A stretch of DNA of 64,000 nucleotides from Pterobdella sp. o SKG-2022. Lineage: Eukaryota; Annelida; Clitellata; Hirudinida; Piscicolidae. Made by a program: the position numbers and the translations under genes. Every line of letters begins with the position of its first letter. Positions within the stretch are counted from its first letter, which is position 1. Below, piece after piece: positions 1 to 12,758 of the stretch. Under the pieces are notes generated by a model. The model had not been told where the DNA came from. It ran no database searches and saw only the letters and a list, made by a program, of their open reading frames with translations. The DNA is taken from assembly GCA_964035795.1 (NCBI GenBank), contig OZ038321.1, positions 8,008,446-8,072,445 on the forward strand. Direction: 5' to 3'.

Positions 1-184
1 TAGTGTTTTAAGTTTTTAATAAGTCAAATGAATGATCATTTAAATTGATAATTTTGTTCATGAACAAGTGAATTAAATTATGAATATAAAAAACATTAAC
101 TTTTAGAAAAGACACATCTATTTCTTCACTAGTGTAAATACATGATTAGTGATAATATCAATAAAAATATTTATGATCAAGAAC

Positions 185-3100
185 TGACAGAAGAGGAACA
201 ATGCTGAGGTTATGATGGCTGTCAATGGTGAGAAGATGGTTGCCCAGAAAGGGATCAGTGATCTGTGTGAACCCCACCAACTCATTCGTCTCGCTTCTGG
301 GGTCATCAGGTTATGTATTGATTAGCACCATGGTATTGTTGATTTATATACATTTAACCAAACTAATAGCAATTAGTTGAAAAATTGATACATTTAGTAG
401 TTGATCAGATATATTTAATATCAAATATAACTTGTGATTCCTTTTATGATTCTAATACAATTTTATTGTTAAACTTACAATACTTCGAGAAGTTCAAATA
501 TATAAGTTGAATATAAAAATTAAATTAAATGAAAAAATTAAACAAAGATTGAAATTCTCATGTGTTCTGAGCATTTTAAGTGAACCAACTTAAGGCTGCT
601 TTTCTCTTATAACAAGACTGGTTACAAGCATCCTTTGCTAATATCGTTATCATTTGGTTTGGCAAATGATCCTAGTTGATTAAAGGAAAGCAAACTGCCC
701 ATGTATGAAAACGCCCAATCTTGAATTCGGATAAATTTTGTGTTGGACGTTGGCTCAAGTTGGAATAACGGTTGTATAAAAGTTTGTGCCAAATAAATGG
801 ATTATCATGAATCACGATGAATGAAGCATACATAAGTGATAAGTGGGATTCTGTCTACTTCACTTATATGAACAAAGACAGCAATTATTTATAGTACAGT
901 TGCATAGACAATTAATAAACCTTTGATATAGTGCATATTCATCCGCTCATGCTAACAATCGATTGAAAACGATTTCCATTAAATAGTCATATATATACAC
1001 ATAATAATACTTTGTAAGCAGAGATGAGATGCATAAGAGGTTTTCTACAATGGTTTGGTCATCATTCGCCCATTCCTCATCCTTACCTTGGTGGTTGAGA
1101 GGATTAATAAATAATTGATCATATAATAAGACTATATAATATATTAAGACATATACATATCATATTATATATTGAAACATAGTTCTAACATATAATATAT
1201 AGAAAAATATACATATAAAACATTGGAACACACGCAAAAAACAAAGAGACATACATGCCTGGCTGAAGTGGTGTTCAAGGGAGGGTAGCCACATGGGTAG
1301 GACACAGTGAATTCCTGCCGGTCTTATACAGTGGTATCTGTACTTGTTGCTTGTATCTGTGCCATAATCAATTGCATCAATAGTAGTTGTAGTATTAGAA
1401 GTGCCTCTGTAAGAGTAGTTGTAGTAGAATTGTACCTAAGCTATCATTAGTATTTATACATATAATAATAATATATCATCTTTTTCTATCCATCTTAAAC
1501 AGATGATTATGTTTCCCTCTGATGTTTTGTGAAATGGCTTACTAAACCTATTCTGGATAGACAGAACCTACAGCATTCAAAACAGGTCCAAACATTTGGT
1601 GCAGCTACCCTTATTATGTAATATCTTTTGAGATGCTTGCTTAAAACCTCTGTTTGGTTTTTTTCCTCAGACGACTCAACTTCCTCTTTAATAGCGTTTC
1701 TCTATCGAGATCAATCGCTTGCCGGGTTCAATAATACATCATACATTATATCCTAATAATGTTAATTTCATATGATGTTATAAGCTGAGGCTTGGAAACT
1801 GAACTTCTCTTTAAAACCGATTAGCATCTTTAGCATCTGACACGAAGTTTAACATCAACTATTAATAGCATCTAGGAACCTATGTATTTATCAATCAAGT
1901 CCTATTTGAAGCAAATTTTACCTCATCGAGAACGAAACACATTTAAATAATAATCTTCTTTAGCCAAAGTAAATACTGCAAATTATTTGAACACTAAATG
2001 TAACTTTATTAAGTACAAAGCGTCTTTATTAACTAAAAAGGTGTCTTTGAATTTTAACTTACTTGGTAATGTTACTTTGTTAACGAAAAACTTTGTATTT
2101 AATAAAATTACCTTTAGCGTTCAAATAATTTGCAGTATTTAAATAAACTGTAGCACTACCAGTATGTGCATTATACAAGTATATTTTAACGAATTACCTA
2201 TAAATACATAAAAACCATTGATAGTTTCTATTAAACAACGTTGACAACGAACCTTTTTGTAAGAGAATGCGACTACACTCATAATCCTCACTGGGTGCAG
2301 TGAGTGATGGTGTGGTCAGTCTGCATTCTAACTCTATGGTCTCATACACATACAAAATCTGAAGGTGGTATTTTGTGTGGATTGATGATGGGTTGGATAA
2401 TGAAGATGAGTATTTTAATGAAAACTATATAAATTTTGAATTGACCACTTTTTGTGCAAACATTTTTTATTGAATAATATAATTTTGAAATGTGATGATC
2501 AATAAGAGAGTAGTTAGGTGCTTACTTTCTGGTTATCTCTGTTCGAAATGATGCCCTTGTTATCAATTGATAATGCCTTCCCTGATTGCTGTCAGAGAAG
2601 AATTGAATAATTTTAAACAAAACCACTACTGAGTTGTCATTGATTTTAATACCACAATATATAAATGAACAAATTGAATGATAATTTAATATTTTTTATA
2701 TAATATCCTAATGATAACTACATAAACATAGCATCAAGAGTGTCCTACATTAAAGCTAGCAGACAGACTCTTGATGGTCTTGAGAAAACTGCTGTTCTCC
2801 TCATCAGCCTCAGAGTAGTCCCACCTGTCATCAACCCTCTTATCTCCACAAGTTTCATCTTCCATGTTTTTCTCAACATCATCATCAAAGGCACTTGCAT
2901 TGAGGATAAGGGATTGGTGAAGTTGTCCATCAGAAGTGGCAACAACAAGAACTGGTGGTGTGGTGGGGAGATGCAGAAGTGAGCACGCATCGAAACCATA
3001 GTTGTCGTCAGTGGCTGGATACATTCGCATGGCTCCATGCTGTATGAATCTGAATATGCTGTGTGCCAGGGTTTTGAAATTGTATTGCTACAAGTTTAGA

Positions 3101-4389
3101 GACAATTTATGATGGATAAAAACTTCATTATTGTTTGATTTCTGTTCTCATACTAAAATGGGTTGAAAAAGACTTTGACAAAAATTTTTTATAACTTAAC
3201 CTTTTATGGCATGAAAATTACTTCAACGCAATCAAAATATTAATCTAATAATATAGTTCAGTCATTCATCACTAACTTGACACCATCAAAAACCACAGTG
3301 GAGTAGAAGACTTGACCACTAGCCATCAGCAAATACACTTGCCAAGCAGGAACAAAAGAAGATTGTGTCTGTAACTCTATCATTTCACTGAAGTCGAATG
3401 AAATAAATGAGTCACCAAACATGCTCTTGTGTGTGAGTTGTACAGGAGATAAAGGTTGCAGGTTGATGATGCTGAGAGGCTCCTGGGGTTGGTCTGTAGA
3501 GTAGGCCCTTAGGGGAGAAGTATTTGGTTTGAAAATACTATTTGTGTAGTGATCTATTTTAATGAATAAAAAAAGGAATAAACTATTTATTGAATGTTTA
3601 ATTATATTATATTTACATATATTGTTATCCACTTACTTAAATTTAAAAATATTGAATAAAAAGTCAAAAAAACCTGATAAAATTATTGGAAGTTAAAACA
3701 AAGAGGACATCAGGAGATGAGAATCCAGGATGGAACTTCAGATGTACAAGCTGGTGTCCCGATGTGGAGAAGAAATGCTCATCCACGTTGATGTAACTGT
3801 CAAATAAAGATTTCATTATAAAATGCATTTAATCCTTAATTAAACTCCACTTATACTCTGAATAAAATTGAAAAAACCAAGTTATTAGTTGTGAAGCACC
3901 AACTTGCACGAAATAGAAGTTGTTGCTTCAGAAGACTGCTTGTTTGAAGGCAAAAACACCACCTGGATGCCTTTAGCACCATACAATGCAAGATTGTTCG
4001 AAGCAGATAACAATATGCTCTCTACTTCAAAACGTGGAAGACTTATCCAGGTTATAGGCTGAAAAATTTGAAATTTCTCTATAATGTTATATCTTAACTA
4101 TATATTTTATTGCATGTAATAAACTAAAAGCCTTAAAAATAAACTAATTAGTGTTAAAAATTCAAAAAATACTCACACGCATAAAAAGCTTATTGGGTTC
4201 TGTGAGCAAATTTTTTAGCTGAAAATTAAGCAAACTTAATGTTGTTTCATCCCATAAATACACGCTTCCATGTCGAAAAGCGAGAATATTGCGAAAAATA
4301 TTATCGTTCTTCGTGAAAAAGTTTGATTTTGATGATTTGAAATATTCATGATTTTTCAATTTTTCTATCCAGTCAACAGAATTTTGCAT
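185..4389 (-). CDS. NUP88: NUP88 nucleoporin, N-terminal ten exons (partial at left edge)
   Basis: Nup88 is a scaffold of the cytoplasmic face of the nuclear pore; with Nup214 it holds CRM1 and mRNA export factors. I assembled exons (minus strand) 4389-4177, 4058-3904, 3796-3674, 3537-3277, 3049-2749, 2588-2526, 2358-2253, 1356-1255, 1086-1011 and 296-185. All junctions are GT-AG and all phases agree, giving 1512 nt = 504 codons without a stop. The product follows the family along its beta-propeller half: WIEKL near the start, LTSNNFI near residue 160, MRMYPATDDNYGFDAC near 260, LYVYETIELE, then RYHC..AGIHCV, VENLLC and finally GF..ITDPFLG...IVPLLS. The C-terminal coiled coil (roughly 230 residues in the family) must lie left of position 1. 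The start at 4389 is the ATG giving MQNSVDW; an upstream in-frame ATG at 4494 looks like leader. Recognition is by motif order from memory, not by a search. Confidence 0.9.
550..900. repeat. Dispersed repeat A, copy 1 (NUP88 intron 9)
   Basis: The stretch around 640-720 (TCGTTATCATTTGG, then GCAAACTGCCCATGTATG, then CTTGAATTC) is repeated with scattered changes at about 30804-30900. It sits in the NUP88 intron between 296 and 1011 and has no coding potential. It looks like an interspersed element of a few hundred bases, type unknown. Confidence 0.5.
1971..2140. repeat. Palindromic foldback element (MITE-like), NUP88 intron
   Basis: About 170 bp with ends AAATACTGCAAATTATTTG and its near-exact complement at 2119-2140. 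The arms continue inward with mismatches (TTTATTAAGTACAAAG against CTTTGTATTTAATAAA). The inner TTGTTAACGAAAAACTTTGT resembles the arms of the larger palindrome at 46784-46973, which suggests one non-autonomous foldback family. No ORF inside. Confidence 0.65.
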
Positions 4390-4639
4390 TTTCAACTTTT
4401 TGTCGGATTTGAAATCTTTACATTTAAAAAATGATTGAGCCTGTAGTAGATAAGTTTCCAAGCACTTGATTCTTAAATTATTAAATATTACCAAATTTGC
4501 AAATTTTTCAGTTAAAAAAATTCTTTTTTAGTGTTAAATAATAAAACTAAATTAAAAATTTATACATGTTCATGAACAAACTTTTTATATAAAAAAGTTA
4601 TATGATTGAAGAATTTTAACGATTTCAGGGAATCTCTTT

Positions 4640-5395
4640 CTAAAATATATCAAAAGTTTAAAGTCTATAATCACTGTATAGCAATGTTCCAGCTCATGTT
4701 CTACTGTCATTGAGAGTCGGCTTGGTTGAAGATGGTTTGGTATTTTTTGCATTTTGTATCAATCTTTTTTGAGCCTAAGTGGTTATATATCTGGTTGAAT
4801 ATTTAAATGATGAGCTTGATATAAACATACCTGTTTTTATTGCAAATTCAATCATTGCTTGCCCATTCACATTTCTGATTCCTTCTGAATATCTTCCTGT
4901 ACATTCTTCATTGCTGTTACTTCATATTTGGCTATTGAAATCTCCCATGATTATGATAATGTTTTGTCTATTGTTTTTAATCAAAGATTTTAACTTTTCA
5001 TGTTTTCTCTCTTTCACATCTTTCATCTTGTTTTGTGATTCGCATGGTAGGCATGTATACATTAATAAATAACATTTTTGATTTTTTCTTTGATCTAAAC
5101 GGGCTTAGCAAAACTGCTGATAATCTTTCGTTCATGTACCAAACTTTGTCAAGCATGTCCAAAACTTTTTTACTGAAAGTAAAACCCATTCCGTAATGTG
5201 ATCTTTTGTGCTCATTTAATACGTATTTGTAGCCGTTTCTTGAAGTCCATTCTTTTTCGGCGGCTTTAGTCTTTTAAGGAGCAATAATGTCACATTTGTA
5301 TTTTTTTGCAATCTTCATTTAAAACCGTTTTTGCGTGGGTTTCGCTATTCCTCGAACATTGAAGGTTGCAAATCTTAGAGTCTCTATCGGTATTT
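4640..5395 (-). pseudogene. LINE endonuclease (APE-type) domain remnant
   Basis: Read on the minus strand in slightly shifting frames, this encodes an apurinic-like endonuclease of a non-LTR retrotransposon. It begins with FATFNVRGI near 5350, then HYGMGFTFSKK, FINVYMPTMR, the catalytic-type IIMGDFNSQI near 4950, GRYSEGIRN.NGQAMIEFA, and ends with a decayed SDYRL (normally SDHRLV) near 4690. Several stops and frame changes make it non-functional. Only the endonuclease half is here; a reverse transcriptase half starts about 90 bp away in the opposite orientation. Confidence 0.8.
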
Positions 5396-5489
5396 TTTTT
5401 TCTGAGATTCATTGATAAATAATAAGTTTGTTAGTTAAATATAAATTTGAATTAAAAATAGACGAAATTGAAATTTTTTCAATTTCAAT

Positions 5490-6838
5490 CCTGCCAGTCA
5501 CGGTTATCAGGAACCAAAATCAGAACCTGATCTTATAACTTCAGAACAGCTCAAATACGCTTCTATAGGCATGAAAATATTAATAAAAGAAGCCCTCAAT
5601 TACGCAATTGAAAACGAAACAACAGATACTATAACTAATGGTAAGAGGACCTTAATCCAAAAACCAGGGAAGCCCAAAGGAATAATAAAAAATTTAAAAC
5701 CAATAATACTTTTAAATACATTTAGGAAAATATTTTTAATTGCAATATATTATAGAATAACACCAAAAGTAAATAAATTTTTATCATTGTCACAAACCGC
5801 ATACAGAAAAAGAAGAAGTCCTTCTGAAATAGTTATGTGCTACAGGCTTCTGTCATCAGTCATTCAAAAACAAAAGACGACTTTCTTCATCCTAGGAATC
5901 GATATGACATTGGGTTTCGATTTGACAAGGAAAAACTTAGAAGTATTGATTGATGAAGATGAAATGGACATGGTGAAAACACTAATTGAGAAACAATGGT
6001 GACAATGGGATTTGGGAGCTCACAAAAAATGATTACAACGGAAATCGGCTTACCTCAAGGATACTCAATGTCACCAATATTATTTACAACTGACCTAGAA
6101 GCAGCACTGAAAGGTGTGATGAGAAAACTGCCAAAAGAAAACAAACATATTTTTGAGTACCTGTGCGCAGATCATTTAGATTTCATTTTCAGATCTAAAG
6201 AAGATGCAGAGCGGTGTAAAGAGATCATCTAAAGCACACTCAACAGTTGGAATCTCCACGTCAACCCTTTAAAAACAGAATAAATCCTAATGGAAAAAGG
6301 CACCAATAAGTCTACTTGGTGTAAAACAAAATAACTTGGAATTTTAATCGGCTAAGAACAATGTCTAAAAAGAAGGAAATCACTTGCTAATGCAGCGTTC
6401 TTCAAGCTGTCAAAATTGTGGTTCCAAAAACTAAAAAATAAGAACAATTCATAAGTATACAACGCCATGATTTTACTGATCTTGAAATACAATAGAAATT
6501 CCTGGGATATGTCCAAAACCCAGTGGAATAAAATAGATGCCTCCCATCGAAAACAACTTAGGTAGGTGTTAAACATCTACCATCCAAGACATATAAACAA
6601 CACAAGACTGTATTCAACAACTCAGAGCATACCATTGAGCAAAACTATGGAAGAAAGACGAGAAAAGTTCTTAGAACACGTATTGAATCAAGATGATAAA
6701 GCTCCAGCAAAGGCATGCCTGAAATTTTGTCTGCAGCAATTGGGCGAAAGAGCCAAGAACAAGAAGAGGTTCAGAGGAAGACCAAGAGACACAATGCTGA
6801 CAACGCTTTTATCATCATCATCCTTATCATCACTTTGA
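5490..6838 (+). pseudogene. LINE reverse transcriptase and C-terminal remnant
   Basis: Plus-strand reverse transcriptase of a non-LTR element, split over two frames (join near 5996). Visible blocks are LKPIILLNTFRKIF, SQTAYRKRRSPSEIV, GIDMTLGFD (motif A), GLPQGYSMSPILF (motif B, near 6060) and CADHLDFIFRSKEDAE, where the catalytic YADD has become CADH. These are followed by NLHVNPLKTE, KRRKSLANAAFFKLSKLWFQK and a C-terminal HVLNQDDKAPAKACLKF...FRGRPRD. Stops and the lost second aspartate show it is dead. The family matches the neighbouring endonuclease half, so both probably come from one insertion. Confidence 0.82.
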
Positions 6839-6933
6839 AACAACTGATTCACTCATATTGTTATTAAGGTTTCTTATTTGAAAAACTTCACGTTTATTTA
6901 TACATTTGATTTTTCATTCATAAAAAATTTAGA

Positions 6934-7086
6934 TTAAAAGGTGTGGCAAGATGATAAAGCCGATAACCTGTCTAAATAAAAATAAAATAGTGAATCTCTT
7001 CTAAGTAAAAATGGGACTTAGAAGAGATTCACTATTTTATTTTTATTTAGACAGGTTATCGGCTTTATCATCTTGCCACCCTTTTA
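6934..7086. repeat. 153-bp near-perfect palindrome (MITE-like)
   Basis: Arms of about 70 bp pair almost without mismatch: GTGGCAAGATGATAAAGCC at 6943 returns as its complement at 7060-7079. A spacer of about 9 bases lies between AAGT and ACTT at the centre. It contains no ORF. It lies 140 bp upstream of the first FMO start codon and directly after the LINE remnant. The length and structure fit a non-autonomous DNA transposon. Confidence 0.75.
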
Positions 7087-7228
7087 TGTTTAAATATTCA
7101 TCAAATCTTGTTTTTGCTGATTTAAAGTTGCGAAAAAGTTATCTAATTTGCTAGTCTAAAAGTGTTTTTGAGAAATTATGTTGACAAATTTTTCTATTTA
7201 TTTTTTTTATTTTTAATGAAAAATTGGA

Positions 7229-10200
7229 ATGGAAAATTCGTGTAAAAAAAGGGTGTTGATAATTGGAGCCGGTTTTTCAGGCATGCATGCAATTAATCAG
7301 TTTTCCTCGTCAAAGGCTTTCAAGGTAACTTGTATGGAACAGTTGCCTGTGGTGGGAGGTCTTTGGAATTATTCAGAAGTCATCAAAGATGAGAAACACC
7401 CCGTCAAATCTAGATATACAGCTGTATACAAAAACCTCAGGTATTTATTATTACTCCTATCATCCTTGAACGTTCAACAAAAACTTGTTGATATTGTATA
7501 TTTTAATGTTAATTAAATGAAATTTAAAAAAAAATAACTTTATTTGAAAGTAGAGAACTTAATAGATTTTCTTTTGAAGGACCTCCTATTCTTATTATAG
7601 TCGCTTGCTACCATAAAGAAATTATATGATACAGAATAACAAATATAACAATAAGTTTTGTATGAATTCTTTTAACAGAACAAATATACCAAAATGTTTG
7701 ATGACATTTTGTGAGGAACCATATCCACAAAACCTCCCTTCATATATGCCCCACTATGAAGTTAAAAAGTATTTGCACAATATAGCTGATAAGTTTCAAC
7801 TCCTTGAATACATCAAAGTGAGTCCCTTGGGTTTTATTATTTGAAAACTCAAAGTTATAAAATGAATCAAAGTTTCAAATTTCATCATACATATTTAATA
7901 TTCTTTCTAGTTCAATACAAAAGTTCTCTCAGTAAAACCAAAACCTGTTATTGGTAAAGAAGATATTTGGCAAGTATGTTCAATGGATCTTATAAGCAAA
8001 GAGAAAATGACTGATGAGTTTGATATTGTGATTGTTTGTAGTGGGTTGGTATGCTTCTTTAGTGCATATTGTGAATATGTAATTAGTAAACAAATTATAT
8101 ATTCATACACTTTTTTTAAACTAATCTACTGTTTCATGAATACATTTTTTAAAAATTCTAAACACATTTATAAAATAAAAATGTGTGAATTATATATTCA
8201 TGTAATTTTTTTTATGAATCTATTGTTTCATAAATACATTATAAAAAAAATTTTCCAATCTAGAGATCAGAAATAAGTTTTTTCTGAATTTAAAATAGAG
8301 CAAAATTCTTTTGACATGTAAATGTTTTTTTGGTAGATTATTATAGGCCGTTTTATAGAATTAAGAAGCGATTTCGAACTTGGAGCTGGAAAAAAGGATC
8401 GTCTTCGTAAAGAGACATAAAGACTTGGCCTCCAATCTGACTCTTCAGCTTACACTTAGAGTAGAAGGATTTATTTTATTTCAGTCTAATTCCTTGGTCA
8501 TGTTTGAAGCAATTTGTAAATATTCTTTTAAATAGTGATCATTTGGTTCGAATAGTTTATTGTTTTGATAAAATTTAAGACTAGGTTAGCATAGAATTAT
8601 TCAATATATTTAAGAATATGATTAAGAGAAATGGTAATAGTGATAATTAAATAGGGTCTTTGTCTCTCAGCCCGCTTCTTGGTTTTTTAATCTTAGTAAT
8701 ATATTTTTATTTAGGCTTTTTTTTCTATGGATGTATTTTACGGCTTTAATTTCTTATTACAAGTTCTAGTTGATAACCGTTGAGAGAAACAAAGTTTTTT
8801 CTTTTTGTCATATTTGTGAAGTATTAGCTTCAATATTGATTGATTTTTCAAAAATTTTAAAAATCTGAACATCTATATAATGTTCTTTAGAGGCTAATGA
8901 GGTAGTTCACGGAAATAAATTTTAAATTTTCCATAACCTTAATTCGACGGTTAATGGGTTAAAAAGAATAATTCATATGCAACTTGGCCTAGAAATAAAT
9001 GAATTCATTACATTTTCTAGCTTAAACTTTAACTTTCATGCAAAATTAGTCTATAAATTTAAATTAGCTAAAAACCTTCATCAGAATGCATTTTGAGCCT
9101 TACATTCCAGTCATTGAAGGCATGACAGGGTTTGAAGGAGGAATCATGCATTCTTGTGATTACAGAGACCCTGAAGACTTCAGGGGAAAGCGGGTGGCTG
9201 TTGTAGGTGGAAGCACTAGTGGGGTGGACATAGCAATGGATCTTGTAGAATCTGTTGATAAAAGTAATTCAATCGTTTCAACTCATTCCCATTTAACTGT
9301 TCAAATATTATTTAGTTAATCCCAAAGCTTTATAAGTGAAAAGTCGGTTGATTATATGTTTTTATCGTGAAAATTATTGAAGTAAATAAGTGAAAGTTTC
9401 AATACTTAAACCACTGTGTAATCTTCAGTCATTTCCAATGTGTGTGATGATTAAGCTTGATCAAACTTAAAGATGATCTAGATATTTCCTTCATCCTGCT
9501 TCTTTCGCACACCCTTGTGCTGTCTTGGAGAGTTTCATTCACTGTGAGAAATGCCGAGTTTTTTGGGTTGATTTTGTCTCTTACTAATACTTCGTTCTTC
9601 TAATCTTTATTTTCTTTCATCAAAAGCTTTCATAACATCATCTTCAAAACAGCTATCTTAAAAATTACTTTTCTTTACTTTTTTTATGTTTTCAGATCTT
9701 TCTGTGTTCTTTGATTTTGAAATACTAAATTTTATTTGGAGAATCTTTTGGTTTTGTAGGTTTAAAAGCAAAATATGAACCTCATTTAAGAAGTTGGGAC
9801 GTTAGTTAAATGAGACAGTCAATAATAATTCTGTAATCTGACAAAATTTCTTTTTGTTTTGTCTTCATATTGTTTAGATAATTCAAATGAGCATGATTTC
9901 TAGCTATAAACAGAAAATATTTATTTTTAGTGCTCTGCGTACCAGTGAAACCGATATATAGCGACACAAGTTGAGCTCCTTCAATATCGATTGTTGTATT
10001 GATGAATGAAATATTCTAAAAAAACTATGAAACAAATATTGTCTTTTCCTAGAAAGTTGAATAAGTTATTCACCAGTTACTTGTCTGCATGGAATATTTG
10101 ATGGTTTTCCCTTCTTAATGGTCGAATGACTTATTCAATAAAGGAGAATTGAAAAACCTTTTTTTAACAAGATGTCTTTTATTTGAGCAAAAAGATAGTA

Positions 10201-10965
10201 TACAAGTGGCAATGTATGAAAAGTTTGTGAAATAATTGCGGTATAGATAATGACAGCTAAAATATTTAACAGAAATAAAAACGACTAAAAATGACTTATT
10301 TTATAAGGTTATGAGCAATTTAATGTGTAAATTTTATTTGAGATGAAATTGTAATTAAACATATCATAAGATGAGGTAATTATTATGCGATAAGAGTAAG
10401 CAAAACAAAAACAGAAAAAGAAGGAAATGATTTAATGTTATAATTATTAGCAGAGCTAAATATAAGTAATTTTGTATTTATCAGAATTGGATTTACCTTT
10501 AGGGTATCTATAGATACCGTACTAAAAGAGAAGACTTTAGGGCATTATTTTGAGAGGAGAAAATATTAACTAGTTTTCTAAAGGAACTTAGTGATTGGGA
10601 ATTTTGTCTATTTTTGGGTAATTCGTTCCAATTTTTTGGTCCTTGAGTAGTTAAGGATAATAGTATTATATTTGTTCTAAAATTTTCGATATCAAAGCTT
10701 TTTTTGTGTCTAATGTTATATTTATAAGTTTTACTTTTTATTAGATTATCAAAAGATGATGGAAGTAGGTTATTTTTATATTTATACATGTAGATTAAAA
10801 TATGTAGTGTGTTTATTTTTTTTATATCCAATAATTTTAATTCATTATAATTGATGTGTTTATCGTTAGAGTAATTGTATATAGTCCTTATTGTTAAATT
10901 TGCAGGGTTTGAATTTTTTTGACGTTTGTTTTATATTTACTAGCCCAAATACTATTGTATACTAT

Positions 10966-11002
<37 letters not shown>

Positions 11003-12034
11003 NNNNNNNNNNNNNNNNNNNNNNNNNNNNNNNNNNNNNNNNNNNNNNNNNNNNNNNNNNNNNNNNNNNNNNNNNNNNNNNNNNNNNNNNNNNNNNNNNN
11101 NNNNNNNNNNNNNNNNNNNNNNNNNNNNNNNNNNNNNNNNNNNNNNNNNNNNNNNNNNNNNNNNNNNNNNNNNNNNNNNNNNNNNNNNNNNNNNNNNNNN
11201 NNCATTCAGCTGTATTAACACCTATTTATGCTTGGAAGGGTTTCATGATTTTGAAATGTACTGACTGCCAATATAATTATACTTTAATTTTCATATTTAC
11301 AAAATTATAAGGTCAAGTTAAAATTGCACTTTTCAGTTTGGATTTGTATGCACAACACTAAAAGAAAGACATTGCCTGAAACTGTAGAACAAGTTGGAGA
11401 AATTTTGGCATTCGATCATAAGAAATTAATCGTTTACAAAAACTTCAAAAAAAATGAAGACAAGTTCGAGAATGAAATGCAAGAGAAAGAACTGCTGACG
11501 CTAGATGCAGTAGATGTTGTGTTGTTCTGCACAGGGTACCAGTATAGTTTTCCCTTTTTAAACGCAGACTGTGGAGTTTCTATTATTAAACCTGGTTTAA
11601 TGTCCTCTCTATACAAAGATACCATATGCCTTTCTAGACAAACACTCTCATTTATCGGAATAACTCATTTTGGGACTACATTCGTTTTTGAATACAAGGC
11701 CCGATTTCTGAAAGCTTTTTATGAAGGAAAATTCACCATACCACCATATGGTAAAGAGCTATTTGCACTGATTGGAAAAGATAACGAAAAGAAAAAGGCC
11801 AATGATGTAGATGTTGAAAACAGACCTTTTCTCTTCCCATATTATCAATTCAAATTTTGTAATGAAATGGCTTTGGAGGCAGGGTTGGAGCCTTTGCATG
11901 ACAAATATGAAATACTTTTCAAAAGAAACACCGATGAGAAGGAAAAATGTGAGTTTGGCTACAAAAATTTTGAATATGTATTGGGTTCTGATGGGTTCTT
12001 CACTTTGAAAGACCAACATAGTGAACCAATTTAG
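7229..12034 (+). CDS. Flavin-containing monooxygenase, copy 1 (open reading frame)
   Basis: FMOs use FAD, NADPH and O2 to oxygenate soft nucleophiles (N, S) and are normally bound to the ER. Exons 7229-7440, 7679-7817, 7911-8044, 9085-9263 and 11337-12034 join in phase to 1362 nt, 453 residues plus TAG, a usual length for short invertebrate FMOs. Seen: FAD motif GAGFSGM near residue 13, TNIPK, the FMO signature F.G...H...Y (FEGGIMHSCDY) near 170, the second Rossmann motif near 200, and VVLFCTGYQYSFPF near 290. The NADPH motif reads GGSTSG: the middle glycine of GxGxSG is serine here but glycine in copy 2. Intron 3's donor is a weak GTTGGT, required by phase and shared by both copies. Intron 4 is about 2.1 kb and holds a LINE scrap and an assembly gap, against 72 bp in copy 2. 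No long C-terminal membrane helix is obvious. Confidence 0.92.
10508..10831 (-). pseudogene. CR1/L2-like LINE C-terminal remnant in FMO intron 4
   Basis: An open minus-strand stretch encodes the C-terminal end typical of CR1/L2-type LINE polymerases: LHILIYMYKYKNNLLPSSF, YNIRHKKSF, then GPKNWNELPKNRQNSQSLSSF. No catalytic domain is visible upstream, so this is a 5'-truncated copy, as usual for such elements. It explains part of the size difference between intron 4 of the two FMO copies. Confidence 0.7.
10967..11202. other. (TA)n tract running into a 200-N assembly gap
   Basis: A pure TA dinucleotide run from about 10967 ends at an exact 200-N block (11003-11202), a placeholder size also used for the other two gaps. 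It lies within FMO copy 1 intron 4, so the true intron length is unknown. Apparent ORFs spanning the Ns are meaningless. Confidence 0.95.
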
Positions 12035-12758
12035 ACAAAATTATCTGAAGTCTTTCGGGGGAGTTGTATTCTATGGTTTCATAAAAATTTTTGAATTAAT
12101 TGATATGATAATTTTTATCATTAGTTTATAAAATAAATGATAATTTTTTGAAACAAGAAATATTCTTTTCTAGTTCAAAAAAAATTTGGGCACTTTTTAA
12201 ATAATGAAATTGCAGCTTGTTAGAGATATTTAATTCTTTCTTGTTTTTTTAAAACCTTACAATTTTAACTTGGATGAATATAAAAAGATTCACTCGACTT
12301 TTATACTCAAGTAAAAAAAATATTCTATATTTAGTTTTTTCTACAATCAAAATAGTACAAAATAAGGACAATTTAGCTTTTTCTAAACTTATCTAATAAT
12401 CAAAAGAGAAAAAAATGTTAACTCATTTATGCCTAGTCTAAATACTTAATATTTTCTTATAAAATAGCTAACATAAAATTATAAAAAAGTATTGAAACCA
12501 AATACAATGTTTTTATTTAAAAAATTAATGTTTCGCAAAAAGAGGACGTTATATATATCGGACGGTCAGACGTTAGAGAACAAAAAAAAACATATTCAAG
12601 TTACAATGTGAAACTTTTAAAGCATTTGAAATGCAGGCCTTTATTTTACTTCTCACATCTAGTAGTAGTTTTTGCTTGACATAAGGCATATCTTTTCTGT
12701 TTATTCTGTGACATCTCCCAATCATTATGAAGGCTAAATCTACTATCATTGGGATTTT

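Noticed and set aside
10894..11221. ORFs across the N block near 11.0 kb
   Set aside because: They exist only because Ns were translated as X; the same applies at 30.3-30.5 and 48.8-49.0 kb.
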